NCBI RefSeq assembly: GCF_023283535.1
Contig: NZ_JAKILT010000011.1
Coordinates: 55,206 to 119,205, forward strand
Length of the DNA: 64,000 nt
Source: Shewanella sairae
Lineage (GTDB): Bacteria > Pseudomonadota > Gammaproteobacteria > Enterobacterales > Shewanellaceae
Reading direction: 5' to 3'
The notes beneath the pieces are model-generated. The model saw only the letters and a program-made list of their open reading frames with translations. It did not search any database and was not told the origin of the DNA. A program made the position numbers and the translations under genes. Each line of letters starts with the position of its first letter. The first letter of the stretch is position 1. Below, in pieces: positions 56,174 through 64,000 of this stretch.

Positions 56174-57970
56174 TTAATAAACGTCTTTTTGGTAGCGTTT
56201 AGCTGCTCTTAAACCTTCTAAATATTGCTCGGCTTGCTCAGGCGTTTTATGACCAAACTTAACCGCTACATCTAGCAGAGCTTGATGCACATCTTTGGCC
56301 ATGCGCTCTGCGTCACCACAGATATAGAAATGCGCGCCGTCTTCGAGCCACTGCCACAATTGCTCACCTTGCTCAGCAAGCTTGTGCTGCACATAAACCT
56401 TATGTTGTTGATCGCGAGAGAATGCTAAGTCGATACGTGATAGCTCACCGCTTTGCAGGTATTGCTGCCACTCAGTTTGATACAGGAAATCTTGTTCAAA
56501 ATGTGGGTTACCAAAAAATAGCCACGCTTTACCTTCTACGCCTTGCGCTGCACGCTCTTGCATAAAGGCTCTAAATGGCGCGACCCCGGTACCCGGACCA
56601 ACCATAATCACTGGTGTGTCTGGATTTTCTGGTAAACGGAAGTGATTGTTAGGCTCAACATACACCTGCACTGCTTGACCTTCTTCAGCGCTGGCAAGGA
56701 ACTGCGATGCGCCGCCAAAACGAGCTACGCCATCACGCTCATCTTCAACTAATGCCACGGTTAAGTGCACTTCTGACTCAACTTCAGCTTGGCTCGATGC
56801 GATTGAGTAAAGTCTTGGCGTAATGCCGCGGAGCAAGCCAACAAACTGCTCGGCGGTGACTTTTGCAGGGTACAAACGAACGAGATCAGCGACTTGATGG
56901 TTATTCACAAACTCGCGAGTCAACGCCTTATCAGCGCTTAATGTAAGTAAGTCAGCATTCTTGCTTAGCTCTGCCCAACCACTGACTAAACCAGGATAAA
57001 GCTGTGTCAGCTCTTTTTTATGAGTGAGTGCATCGCGTAAAGCAAGCGACTCTTTAGATACTGTAACCTGCTCATTTTCATCAAGCTCTAATGCTTCAAT
57101 CAACTCTGAAACCAGCTCTTGTGAATTGCTAAACCATACACCTAGGGCATCACCCGCTTGGTACTGAATACCAGATTCGCCCAACTCAATTTCCACATGG
57201 CGTACATCACGATCAGAATCACGCCCTGTTAGCTTTTGGCTAACCAGTAATTCTGCAGTGTAAGGTTTTTGCTTGGTGAAATTTGATGTTGCCACTTGGC
57301 TGCTAGCAATCGACACCACGCTGGCACCAGCACTTTGAACGAGTGGCTTAACCGCTTCTAACACATCCGCTTGCCACTGTTCAGCTTGCTCTTGATAATC
57401 AACATCGCACTCAACAATTGGGGTAATGGCTTTTGCCCCTAATGCACTTAGACGAGAGTCAAAATCTTTACCGGTTTGGCAGAAAAATTCGTAACTTGAA
57501 TCCCCCAATGCCAATATCGAATAGTTTAGGTTATCCAGTTTAGGGGCACGCTTAGAGCTTAAAAACTTGTGTAGCTCAATTGCATCATCCGGCGCATCAC
57601 CTTCTCCATGGGTACTCACCACTAGCAGCAACAAGCTTTCTTGTTTCAACTGGCGAGTTTTATAATCCCCCATAGAAGTCAGGTTCACAGCATAGCCTTG
57701 AGCTTGTGCTTTTTCAGCTAGCTCAGTTGCCACACCACGACCATTACCCGTTTGGCTTCCATAAAGAATGGTAATAACTTGCTCAGTACCCGCCTCATTG
57801 CTTCCCGCAACTTGAGGTACACCTGCCACCCCTTGTTCAGACGTTGCAGCAAGATAGCCGCTAACCCAAGCAAGTTGAACGGCACTCAGCTCTGCAGTGA
57901 GCTGCTTTAACTTATCCACTTGACCAGCAGAAAGCGGTGAAGCGAGTGATGAAAGCTCTTTTAACAACAT
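56174..57970 (-). CDS. cysJ: sulfite reductase flavoprotein subunit
   Basis: A 598-residue flavoprotein with the order typical of CysJ: a flavodoxin domain (about 65-205, ILYGSQTGNGRGVATELA), a connecting and FAD domain (TPRLYSIASSQAEVESEVHLTVA) and an NADPH domain (MVGPGTGVAPFRAFMQER). It ends in the aromatic KRYQKDVY, as in E. coli. It passes electrons from NADPH to CysI. An AGGG site precedes the ATG. It heads a cysJ-cysI-cysH operon, divergent from the transhydrogenase genes. Confidence 0.96.
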   Translation of the reverse strand: MLLKELSSLASPLSAGQVDKLKQLTAELSAVQLAWVSGYLAATSEQGVAGVPQVAGSNEAGTEQVITILYGSQTGNGRGVATELAEKAQAQGYAVNLTSMGDYKTRQLKQESLLLLVVSTHGEGDAPDDAIELHKFLSSKRAPKLDNLNYSILALGDSSYEFFCQTGKDFDSRLSALGAKAITPIVECDVDYQEQAEQWQADVLEAVKPLVQSAGASVVSIASSQVATSNFTKQKPYTAELLVSQKLTGRDSDRDVRHVEIELGESGIQYQAGDALGVWFSNSQELVSELIEALELDENEQVTVSKESLALRDALTHKKELTQLYPGLVSGWAELSKNADLLTLSADKALTREFVNNHQVADLVRLYPAKVTAEQFVGLLRGITPRLYSIASSQAEVESEVHLTVALVEDERDGVARFGGASQFLASAEEGQAVQVYVEPNNHFRLPENPDTPVIMVGPGTGVAPFRAFMQERAAQGVEGKAWLFFGNPHFEQDFLYQTEWQQYLQSGELSRIDLAFSRDQQHKVYVQHKLAEQGEQLWQWLEDGAHFYICGDAERMAKDVHQALLDVAVKFGHKTPEQAEQYLEGLRAAKRYQKDVY

Positions 57971-58314
57971 GGAAACGGCCCTGTATCAGTATATTGTTGG
58001 TCAGCTTAGCCCCTCGTTAGATAAAGAAAAAAGAATAAAAGATAATTTTTAATTCGATTTAGGAATATGCAAAGCACAAAAATTGAGCTACAAAAGTATA
58101 GGGCGAATCAATAAACCTATTGGCAACAGCGTTTTCTACTGCAAACTTCCACTTAAAAGTGTGGACTAGCGCAAACTTTTCAGTCTGACCAGTACAGAAT
58201 ATGGGATATTGAAAAATATGCGCTTGTGTCTAGCTTTAGAGTCGCCACAATAAGCACCCTGACAAATTAATGACATCTGTCCTACTAATGTCCTCAACTG
58301 AGAGGTTTACCTTT
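57971..58314. other. divergent promoter region of cysJIH and pnt
   Basis: A 344-base region counted from cysJ to the chosen GTG of pntAA. It is AT-rich near cysJ. It must hold the promoters of both units, but I saw no convincing CysB or other site. Confidence 0.45.
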
Positions 58315-59505
58315 GTGAAGCTAGGTCTACCGAAAGAAAGTCACGCTGGAGAAAGTCGTGTTGCGATTATCCCAGCCAATGTGGCTCGACTACTTAAAAA
58401 TAATCTACAAGTTCTTGTTGAAAGTGGCGCTGGTAGCAATGCTGGCTTTACCGATGAAGATTATCTTCAGGCAGGCGCATCAATTGTGTCCCGCGAACAA
58501 CTGTTCAGTGATGCTGATATTATCACTGTCGTAAACGCTAAAGATGAGCAACTTGCAGAGCTAAAGTCGGTTATCAAACCACAGCAAATTGTGATTGGTA
58601 TGATGGACCCACTGGCTCATCCAGAAAATGCCCAAGCGCTTGCAGAAACGGGGGCTACCGCCATTGCGTTAGAACTTGTGCCACGAATTACGCGTGCACA
58701 AAGCATGGATATTTTATCATCCATGGCAACCATTGCCGGTTACAAGGCGGTATTACTTGCCGCCCATAAAGCGCCGCGTTTATTCCCGATGATGATGACA
58801 GCTGCTGGCACACTAAAACCAGCACGCGCCTTTATCATGGGCGTGGGTGTTGCGGGTCTACAGGCTTGTGCTACAGCAAAGCGTTTAGGTGCAGTCGTTG
58901 AGGCTTACGATATTCGCCCTGCGGCACGTGAACAGATCATTTCTGTTGGCGCTAAGCCAGTTGAACTTGATCTTGAAGCTGAGAATACTGAAACCAAAGG
59001 TGGTTATGCAGCAGAGCAGTCTGATGACTTCTTAAAACGTCAGCAACAAGCGATGGCTAACGTATTAGCTCAGCAAGATATCGTTATCACAACCGCAGCG
59101 ATTCCTGGCCGTAAAGCACCAATTCTTATCACCAAAGAAATGGTTGATGGCATGAAGAGCGGCACGATTATTGTCGATCTCGCTGCTGAAACCGGTGGTA
59201 ACTGTGAGCTAACAGAGCTTGATAAAGAAGTGGTTTACAATGGCGTCACCATTCTTGGTCCATCAAATGTACCGGGCTCAGCCGCTAACCATGCCAGCCA
59301 AATGTATGGCACTAACATTGAAAACTTACTTAAGTTACTGGTGACAAAAGACGGTGAGCTTAACCTCGACTTTGAAGATGAAATCGTTAAAGACACAGTA
59401 GTGGCTTATCAAGGTGAAGTAGCCAGTGAACGTCTACGCGATCTGTTAGGTCTACCAGCACTTCAGGTTGTCAGCACAGACTCTACTGCAGCGGAGGCAA
59501 AATAA
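58315..59505 (+). CDS. pntAA: NAD(P) transhydrogenase subunit alpha, part 1
   Basis: A 396-residue soluble NAD(H)-binding domain I. KLGLPKESHAGESRVAIIPANVARL (about 2-26) and the dinucleotide-binding GVGVAGLQACATAKRLGAVVEAYDIRPAAREQ are diagnostic. The start is GTG at 58315, behind GAGAGG; the longer ATG frame from 58270 adds 15 residues not seen in the family. It binds NAD(H) on the cytoplasmic side and works with the two downstream membrane subunits. It overlaps the next gene by one base (TAATG). Confidence 0.92.
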   Translation: MKLGLPKESHAGESRVAIIPANVARLLKNNLQVLVESGAGSNAGFTDEDYLQAGASIVSREQLFSDADIITVVNAKDEQLAELKSVIKPQQIVIGMMDPLAHPENAQALAETGATAIALELVPRITRAQSMDILSSMATIAGYKAVLLAAHKAPRLFPMMMTAAGTLKPARAFIMGVGVAGLQACATAKRLGAVVEAYDIRPAAREQIISVGAKPVELDLEAENTETKGGYAAEQSDDFLKRQQQAMANVLAQQDIVITTAAIPGRKAPILITKEMVDGMKSGTIIVDLAAETGGNCELTELDKEVVYNGVTILGPSNVPGSAANHASQMYGTNIENLLKLLVTKDGELNLDFEDEIVKDTVVAYQGEVASERLRDLLGLPALQVVSTDSTAAEAK

Positions 59506-59780
59506 TGGAAATTTTACTGCTATTAACCCTATTTGTGGTCGCGGTGTTCTTAGGTGTCGAGATGATCACCAAAGTGCCACCAACGCTGCACACGCCATTA
59601 ATGTCAGGCTCAAATGCGATCTCTGGCATCTCATTAGTGGGCGCACTGTTGTCGGCCGGTTCTGGCGCCGGTATTTGGGTCAACGTACTGGGCTTTATTG
59701 CCGTAGTACTTGCCACGATTAACGTTGTCGGTGGTTACATGGTAACTAACCGCATGCTAGCTATGTTTAAAAGGAAATAA
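59505..59780 (+). CDS. pntAB: NAD(P) transhydrogenase subunit alpha, part 2 (membrane)
   Basis: A 91-residue membrane subunit with three helices (about 2-14, 35-55, 58-82). It corresponds to the membrane part of E. coli PntA, here encoded separately. The segment PTLHTPLMSGSNAISGI is the conserved core. It forms part of the proton channel. Its start overlaps the pntAA stop, and pntB follows after six bases. Confidence 0.92.
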   Translation: MEILLLLTLFVVAVFLGVEMITKVPPTLHTPLMSGSNAISGISLVGALLSAGSGAGIWVNVLGFIAVVLATINVVGGYMVTNRMLAMFKRK

Positions 59781-59786
59781 GCCACT

Positions 59787-61169
59787 ATGAGTATGACGTT
59801 TATTTACCTTGCCTACTTAGTGGCAGCCAGCCTATTTATTTTAGGTATTAAAGGACTCACTAAGCCAAGAACCGCAGTCCGCGGTAACCAGCTTTCAGCC
59901 CTCGGTATGTTTATCGCCGTGGTCGTGACTCTGTTTGACCAAAACATTTTAAGCTATGAATGGATTATTGCCGGTGTGCTACTTGGTGGTGCCATTGGTG
60001 CTGTGATGGCAACCAAAATTCAAGTGACCTCAATGCCACAAATGGTGGCTATGCTTAACGGTTTTGGTGGTGGAGCATCGCTATTTATCGCGCTAGCTAA
60101 CTTCCTTGATCCAAGCTCAGCAACCCACACTGTTGCACTCGTCTCGATTGCAGCGACCGTGATTATTGGTGCGGTGACCTTGTCAGGTTCTTTTGTGGCG
60201 TTTGCTAAGCTACAAGAGTTGATCTCTGGTAACCCGATTAAAGTGCCTGGTAACAAACTCCTTAACGCTATTTTGCTAATCAGTGCTATCGGCCTTGGTA
60301 TTGCTATCGTAATGGATCCTAGCAACACCAACCTTATCTACGCTTTGGTTGCTGTATCGCTAGTATTAGGTCTACTGCTAGTTGTGCCTATTGGTGGCGC
60401 CGATATGCCAGTTGTGATTGCGCTACTTAACTCTTACTCAGGTATTGCAGCAGCAACCACAGGCTTTATCACTGGCAACACGGTATTGATTGTATCGGGA
60501 TCGCTAGTGGGTGCATCGGGTATTATTCTGACGCAAATCATGTGTAAAGCCATGAACCGTTCGCTGTTTAACGTACTCTTTGGCGTTATGGCTGAAGGCG
60601 GTGAAACCGTTGATGCTGATGAAGTTTACGCTGGTAAGGTAACCTCTTCTTCACCAGAAGAAGTGGCAATGCTACTAGAAACAGCAGAGCGCGTTGTCAT
60701 TGTGCCAGGTTATGGTTTGGCTATGGCGCAAGCCCAGCATGCCGTGCGCGAGCTAGCCTCAGTGATGGAAGCACGCGGAACTCAAGTATTGTACGCAATC
60801 CACCCAGTAGCAGGTCGTATGCCGGGTCATATGAACGTATTGCTAGCTGAAGCTGAAGTGCCTTATGAGCAGCTTATTGAGATGGATGAAATCAATCCAC
60901 AGTTTGAACAAACCGACGTAGCGATTGTGATTGGTGCAAACGATGTAACCAACCCTATGGCGCGTGAAGATAAAGGTAGCCCGATTTACGGTATGCCAAT
61001 TCTAAACGTCGATAAAGCCAAAACTGTTGTTGTGGTTAAACGCTCATTAAGCCCTGGCTTTGCCGGTTTACCTAACCCGCTATTCGCCATGGATAACTCC
61101 TTGATGCTGTTTGGCGATGGTAAAAAAGCCATTGTTGAGCTAACTCAAAGCTTAAAAGAAGCTGATTAA
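59787..61169 (+). CDS. pntB: NAD(P) transhydrogenase subunit beta
   Basis: A 460-residue subunit with a membrane half (about 1-260, GGAIGAVMATKIQVTSMPQMVAMLNGFGG) and a C-terminal NADP(H)-binding domain III (VVIVPGYGLAMAQAQHAVRELA and GRMPGHMNVLLAEA). It transfers hydride between NADH and NADP+ using the proton gradient and so feeds NADPH to biosynthesis, including CysJ next door. Confidence 0.96.
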   Translation: MSMTFIYLAYLVAASLFILGIKGLTKPRTAVRGNQLSALGMFIAVVVTLFDQNILSYEWIIAGVLLGGAIGAVMATKIQVTSMPQMVAMLNGFGGGASLFIALANFLDPSSATHTVALVSIAATVIIGAVTLSGSFVAFAKLQELISGNPIKVPGNKLLNAILLISAIGLGIAIVMDPSNTNLIYALVAVSLVLGLLLVVPIGGADMPVVIALLNSYSGIAAATTGFITGNTVLIVSGSLVGASGIILTQIMCKAMNRSLFNVLFGVMAEGGETVDADEVYAGKVTSSSPEEVAMLLETAERVVIVPGYGLAMAQAQHAVRELASVMEARGTQVLYAIHPVAGRMPGHMNVLLAEAEVPYEQLIEMDEINPQFEQTDVAIVIGANDVTNPMAREDKGSPIYGMPILNVDKAKTVVVVKRSLSPGFAGLPNPLFAMDNSLMLFGDGKKAIVELTQSLKEAD

Positions 61170-61189
61170 TCCTGAGTTGATAATCCTTT

Positions 61190-61216
61190 AAAAGGTCGCG
61201 AATGCGGCCTTTTTTA
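61190..61216 (+). terminator. pnt operon terminator
   Basis: An AAAAGGTCGC/GCGGCCTTTT stem (one T-G pair) with a 4-base loop and following T, 20 bases after pntB. Confidence 0.82.
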
Positions 61217-61357
61217 TTGCCAATTTTTATCAGCTAAAACACTCGGCTTTAATTCGATGTTTAAGCCCTAGTTAACTCACTGTTGTTAAAATTATGTGCT
61301 TGATGGTTAAAAAGCAGTACTCTTATCTCTAGTACCCAGCGCTAAAAAGAAAATAAT

Positions 61358-62725
61358 ATGACACTAAAAGCCCTTTCTCCCCTCTGTATTGGCTTTCTCA
61401 TGCCATTTGGCAGCTTACAGGCGGCAGAAAACGATACCCAAACAAAAATGCCACCGCCACCGGTTGAGTTAGCTCAAGCAAGCACGCCACAATGGCATGA
61501 TAACTGGGGCATAGGTATTGGTATGCGCCGTGGTGATATTCCTTACGCCACCGAGCAAGATGAAGTCTACGACACCCTGCCGTTAATCTATTTTGAAAAT
61601 GATTACTTCTACATTAATGGTATGGAGGCGGCTGGCCATATTTGGAAAAACGACAATCATCAGATTAACCTCTACACTCGTTTTCGCTTTGTCGATATCC
61701 CTAAAGAGTTGCAAAATGAATCCCAATCACAAGCCTTTGACTTTGGCCTGCAGTACCGCTTTGTTAAAGATGAGTGGGATTTTGATATCGCCTTTTTATC
61801 GGACTCTAATAAACGCAGCTATGGTTACAGTCGTACCCAATATAACTGGCAAGCGGGTGATTGGAAGATAAAGCCTTATGCTGAATTTCAGTGGAAAAGT
61901 GCCGACTTTAATGATTATTACTACGGCTTAGATCAACATCAAGTGGGCGGTGGAATAGCCTTTAATGCAGGGGTAAAAGCCCGCTACCATGTTGCGAGTA
62001 ATCTTTACCTACTCGGCCAATTTGGTGTTGGTCGCTTAGAGGATGATGTTTACCACTTGCCAACCATTAACAACCGCTTCCAGTATGAATCATTCTTAGG
62101 CTTTGGCTTTTTTCCTGAGCCGAACAGCAAAAAGTACTCAGCACAACCAGTACAAAAGCAGCGTAAAGCTGGCAGTGAATATCTACGTGTCGCCCATGGT
62201 TGGGCTACGCCATCAAACCTCAATGCCATCTTAAAGTGGCAAACCAAAACTGATCCCTACAATAACCAGATGAGCTCAGTATTTTACGGTACTCAGCTAA
62301 CCGACAGTTTGTTTAATTTGCCGATAGATCTCTACCTGACTCCGGGTGTGGTTTGGCATTACAGCTCAGAGGTGCAAGACGATATTGCCGAAGCCGTCAT
62401 TGCCATAAAGGCTTTCTATACCTTTGAGCTCGGCCCGCGCTTTAGATTAGGTGTTGCCGAAGGCTTGTCTTATGTCAGCAGTGTGACCCATATTGAAGGG
62501 TCTGAACTTGATATCAAAGGCTATAAACCTTCAAAACTGCTTAACTACTTAGACTTCTCACTCGATGTCAACCTAGGTGATATTTTCAACTCATCTAAAC
62601 TCGACAATATGTGGTTGGGTTATAGCATTCACCATCGCTCAGGTATTTTTGAATCTAGCTCTGCTTTTGGTCGCATCAGTGGCGGCAGTAACTATCAAAG
62701 CGTCTATTTGCAATGGCATTTCTAA
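61358..62725 (+). CDS. MipA/OmpV family outer-membrane protein with a C-terminal extension
   Basis: A 455-residue outer-membrane protein with a signal peptide (cleavage near residue 22). The N-terminal half (about 47-255, WGIGIGMRRGDIPYATEQD...YDTLPLIYFENDYFYINGMEAAGH) is the MipA/OmpV barrel. OmpV proteins alone are about 250-280 residues, so the C-terminal 180 residues are additional. They again look like a barrel (EYLRVAHGWATPS to SVYLQWHF) and contain HHRSG (425-429), where His426 and Ser428 are spaced like the catalytic His-x-Ser of PagL-type lipid A deacylases. The second domain could therefore be PagL-like; this is inference. Confidence 0.8.
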   Translation: MTLKALSPLCIGFLMPFGSLQAAENDTQTKMPPPPVELAQASTPQWHDNWGIGIGMRRGDIPYATEQDEVYDTLPLIYFENDYFYINGMEAAGHIWKNDNHQINLYTRFRFVDIPKELQNESQSQAFDFGLQYRFVKDEWDFDIAFLSDSNKRSYGYSRTQYNWQAGDWKIKPYAEFQWKSADFNDYYYGLDQHQVGGGIAFNAGVKARYHVASNLYLLGQFGVGRLEDDVYHLPTINNRFQYESFLGFGFFPEPNSKKYSAQPVQKQRKAGSEYLRVAHGWATPSNLNAILKWQTKTDPYNNQMSSVFYGTQLTDSLFNLPIDLYLTPGVVWHYSSEVQDDIAEAVIAIKAFYTFELGPRFRLGVAEGLSYVSSVTHIEGSELDIKGYKPSKLLNYLDFSLDVNLGDIFNSSKLDNMWLGYSIHHRSGIFESSSAFGRISGGSNYQSVYLQWHF

Positions 62726-62740
62726 CGCCGTTATCATAGT

Positions 62741-62768
62741 AAAAAAGGCCGCAAATGCGGCCTTTTTG
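62741..62768. terminator. bidirectional terminator
   Basis: An AAAAAGGCCGC/GCGGCCTTTTT stem with a 4-base loop, between the convergent OmpV-like and rhomboid genes. Confidence 0.9.
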
Positions 62769-62786
62769 ATCAGAGCTTAGTCAAAA

Positions 62787-63869
62787 TTAACGAGCAACCT
62801 TTAACTCTTGCGAGTTCAACATGCTTAATATTGGGTTATCACGCATAACCTGTTTCTTCAGAGCAATACCAATAACTAGACCTGCAACAAAACCGCCTAT
62901 ATGAGCCCAGTAAGCAACGCCACCGCCGCCGATATAGGCACCGAATAGGTTCATCGCTAACCAAATCGCAAAAAACGCCATCGGTGACAATTTCTTTTGA
63001 TAAATAATGAACATAAAGGTCAAGCTCGCATGTCTAAACCACAGCAGGTACATACCGAATAATCCAGCAATCGCGCCACTTGCGCCAACCATATAAATCG
63101 ATGAGCTCGGCTCAGAGATGATATGAGCTGCCGCTGCAGCAAAACCGCACACCAGGTACAAGGCTAAGAAACGCTTATGCCCCAGCGCATCTTCTAAGTT
63201 GTCACCCACCACATATAAGAAGTACATATTGCCAATCAGGTGCATCCAACCGCCATGCATAAACATGTGGCTAACTAATCCCGTGATATTCTGCCCTTGC
63301 ATTAGATCAACAGGCTTGAGTGCAAACGTGTCGTAGATCCACTCAGTGGCATTGGGCTGCAATACAGTAGCAATAAAGATAAACGTATTGATTGCGAGCA
63401 GGGTATAGGTCACCCAAGGTGTGGTCTTAGGCTTTAAGTTATATTCCGTTGGCATTTGCATCAAAAATTGGAACAACCAAGTTTTAACGTTTACTTTTTT
63501 ATTTAGCTCTTCCAATGCAACTTGAATTTGTGGTGATTGAACGACCTTTTCACGTTCATGCTCATCAATCCATACACCGGTACAAGTGTGGCAAACATCC
63601 ACTTCAACGTGAAAATCATCCATTAAATGGTAATGTTGAAGCTTGGTTTCACAATGGCTACAGCTTCTTGTCGACTCGCCTTTGTGGCAACCGAGAGAAC
63701 TTTCTATGCCAACGCTATCATTGCCGTTGTCGGCCGCTGAAAGCGCGCCATTAAGCTCACCACTATCAAACCAAATCCCACCACAAGCGGTACAACTATC
63801 GACCTCTTGACCATGGAAAAAAGACACTCGCATTTCATCACTTGCGCATCCTGGACATCTCATACTCAT
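62787..63869 (-). CDS. rhomboid-family intramembrane serine protease with twin zinc ribbons
   Basis: A 360-residue protein. Two N-terminal zinc-ribbon motifs of the TFIIB type come first: Cys5/Cys8/Cys26/Cys29 (CPGC, CTACGGIWFD) and Cys70/Cys73/Cys93/Cys96 (CSHC, CHTCTGVWID). A rhomboid domain follows (about 145-340) with the catalytic Ser264 in GASG and His323 in AHIGG, and HLIGNMYFLYVVG for the oxyanion region. It cleaves membrane proteins within the bilayer; the zinc ribbons should lie in the cytoplasm. The ATG at 63869 has AAGGAAG five bases upstream. Confidence 0.9.
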   Translation of the reverse strand: MSMRCPGCASDEMRVSFFHGQEVDSCTACGGIWFDSGELNGALSAADNGNDSVGIESSLGCHKGESTRSCSHCETKLQHYHLMDDFHVEVDVCHTCTGVWIDEHEREKVVQSPQIQVALEELNKKVNVKTWLFQFLMQMPTEYNLKPKTTPWVTYTLLAINTFIFIATVLQPNATEWIYDTFALKPVDLMQGQNITGLVSHMFMHGGWMHLIGNMYFLYVVGDNLEDALGHKRFLALYLVCGFAAAAAHIISEPSSSIYMVGASGAIAGLFGMYLLWFRHASLTFMFIIYQKKLSPMAFFAIWLAMNLFGAYIGGGGVAYWAHIGGFVAGLVIGIALKKQVMRDNPILSMLNSQELKVAR

Positions 63870-63980
63870 CAATCTTCCTTATTCGACTTTAATGCCATTT
63901 TCTTCAAGGTGTAGTGGCATAGTGAATTTGGACACCAAGATGTAAGGGGTATAATCCCCATCTAAACACAAGGTGAACAA

Positions 63981-64000
63981 ATGACCCGTAAATCAAAACC
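63981..64000 (+). CDS. start of a gene cut by the window end
   Basis: An ATG with an AAGGTGA ribosome binding site begins MTRKSKP before the window ends. Too little is present to name it. It is divergent from the rhomboid gene. Confidence 0.5.

Noticed and set aside
58270..58314. Longer start for pntAA at the ATG at 58270
   Set aside because: The 15 extra residues are unlike the family opening, and the GTG at 58315 has a GAGAGG site and gives the usual KLGLPKE start.
1..64000. CRISPR array, rRNA or tRNA genes
   Set aside because: No regularly spaced repeats, no cas genes and no recognisable tRNA or rRNA sequence were seen on reading the window.

Overview
The window reads as a chromosomal stretch of a marine gammaproteobacterium, most likely Shewanella or a close Alteromonadales relative. 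The call rests on gene content and protein character: an SO_0444-type Cu/Zn exporter, a Shewanella-like ArfA, a HemG-type protoporphyrinogen dehydrogenase, an AssT-DsbL-DsbI cluster, an OmpV-like barrel and many TonB receptors and porins. No rRNA, tRNA, transposase, integrase, phage gene or CRISPR array was recognised.

Layout. 0-14 kb: an MFS exporter; a TonB receptor divergent from a DUF3325/DUF3649/PepSY-like membrane operon across Fur-like sequences; a HlyD-FUSC efflux pair with a divergent LysR regulator; a second large TonB receptor; an NhaC antiporter. 14-18 kb: an uncharacterised zinc-finger-like protein, the SO_0444-type exporter behind a promoter bracketed by two copies of one operator, arfA with its in-gene hairpin, and an EamA transporter broken by one extra unit in a TTGGC repeat. 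18-27 kb: housekeeping and envelope genes (DUF3465, a 3'-5' exonuclease, a flippase, a DUF4397 lipoprotein, a CGNC-type DsbA, a glycosyltransferase, cytochrome b561 and hemG). 27-31.5 kb: a Fur-box-headed set of outer-membrane barrel, imelysin and DUF1111 di-haem protein. 33-39.3 kb: a compact module of a LysR regulator, dsbL, dsbI, assT and a porin, bracketed by a 27-bp direct repeat (25/27 identical), which I regard as the most interesting structure here. 40-46 kb: cobA-cysD-cysN-SLC13 permease-cysC. 46-53 kb: phospholipase A, an S41-like protein, a RIO kinase, a periplasmic peroxiredoxin, DUF3010 and a large exported protein. 53-58 kb: a 715-bp gene-free stretch with hairpins, then cysH, cysI and cysJ. 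58-64 kb: a three-gene proton-translocating transhydrogenase, a MipA/OmpV protein with an unusual C-terminal extension, a zinc-ribbon rhomboid protease and the first codons of one more gene.

How the genes work together. The two cys loci plus cobA cover assimilation of sulfate to sulfide: a candidate sulfate permease, ATP sulfurylase (CysDN), APS kinase (CysC), PAPS reductase (CysH), sulfite reductase (CysJI) and SUMT for its sirohaem. The neighbouring transhydrogenase can supply NADPH. The AssT module handles organic sulfate esters in the periplasm, with a dedicated oxidative folding pair. Three separate sets look devoted to iron: TonB receptor/PepSY, imelysin/DUF1111/barrel, and haem synthesis.

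Limits: all family calls are by eye from translated sequence. Start codons were chosen from ribosome binding sites and signal peptides where these were decisive. Regulatory calls are motif matches, not tested sites.
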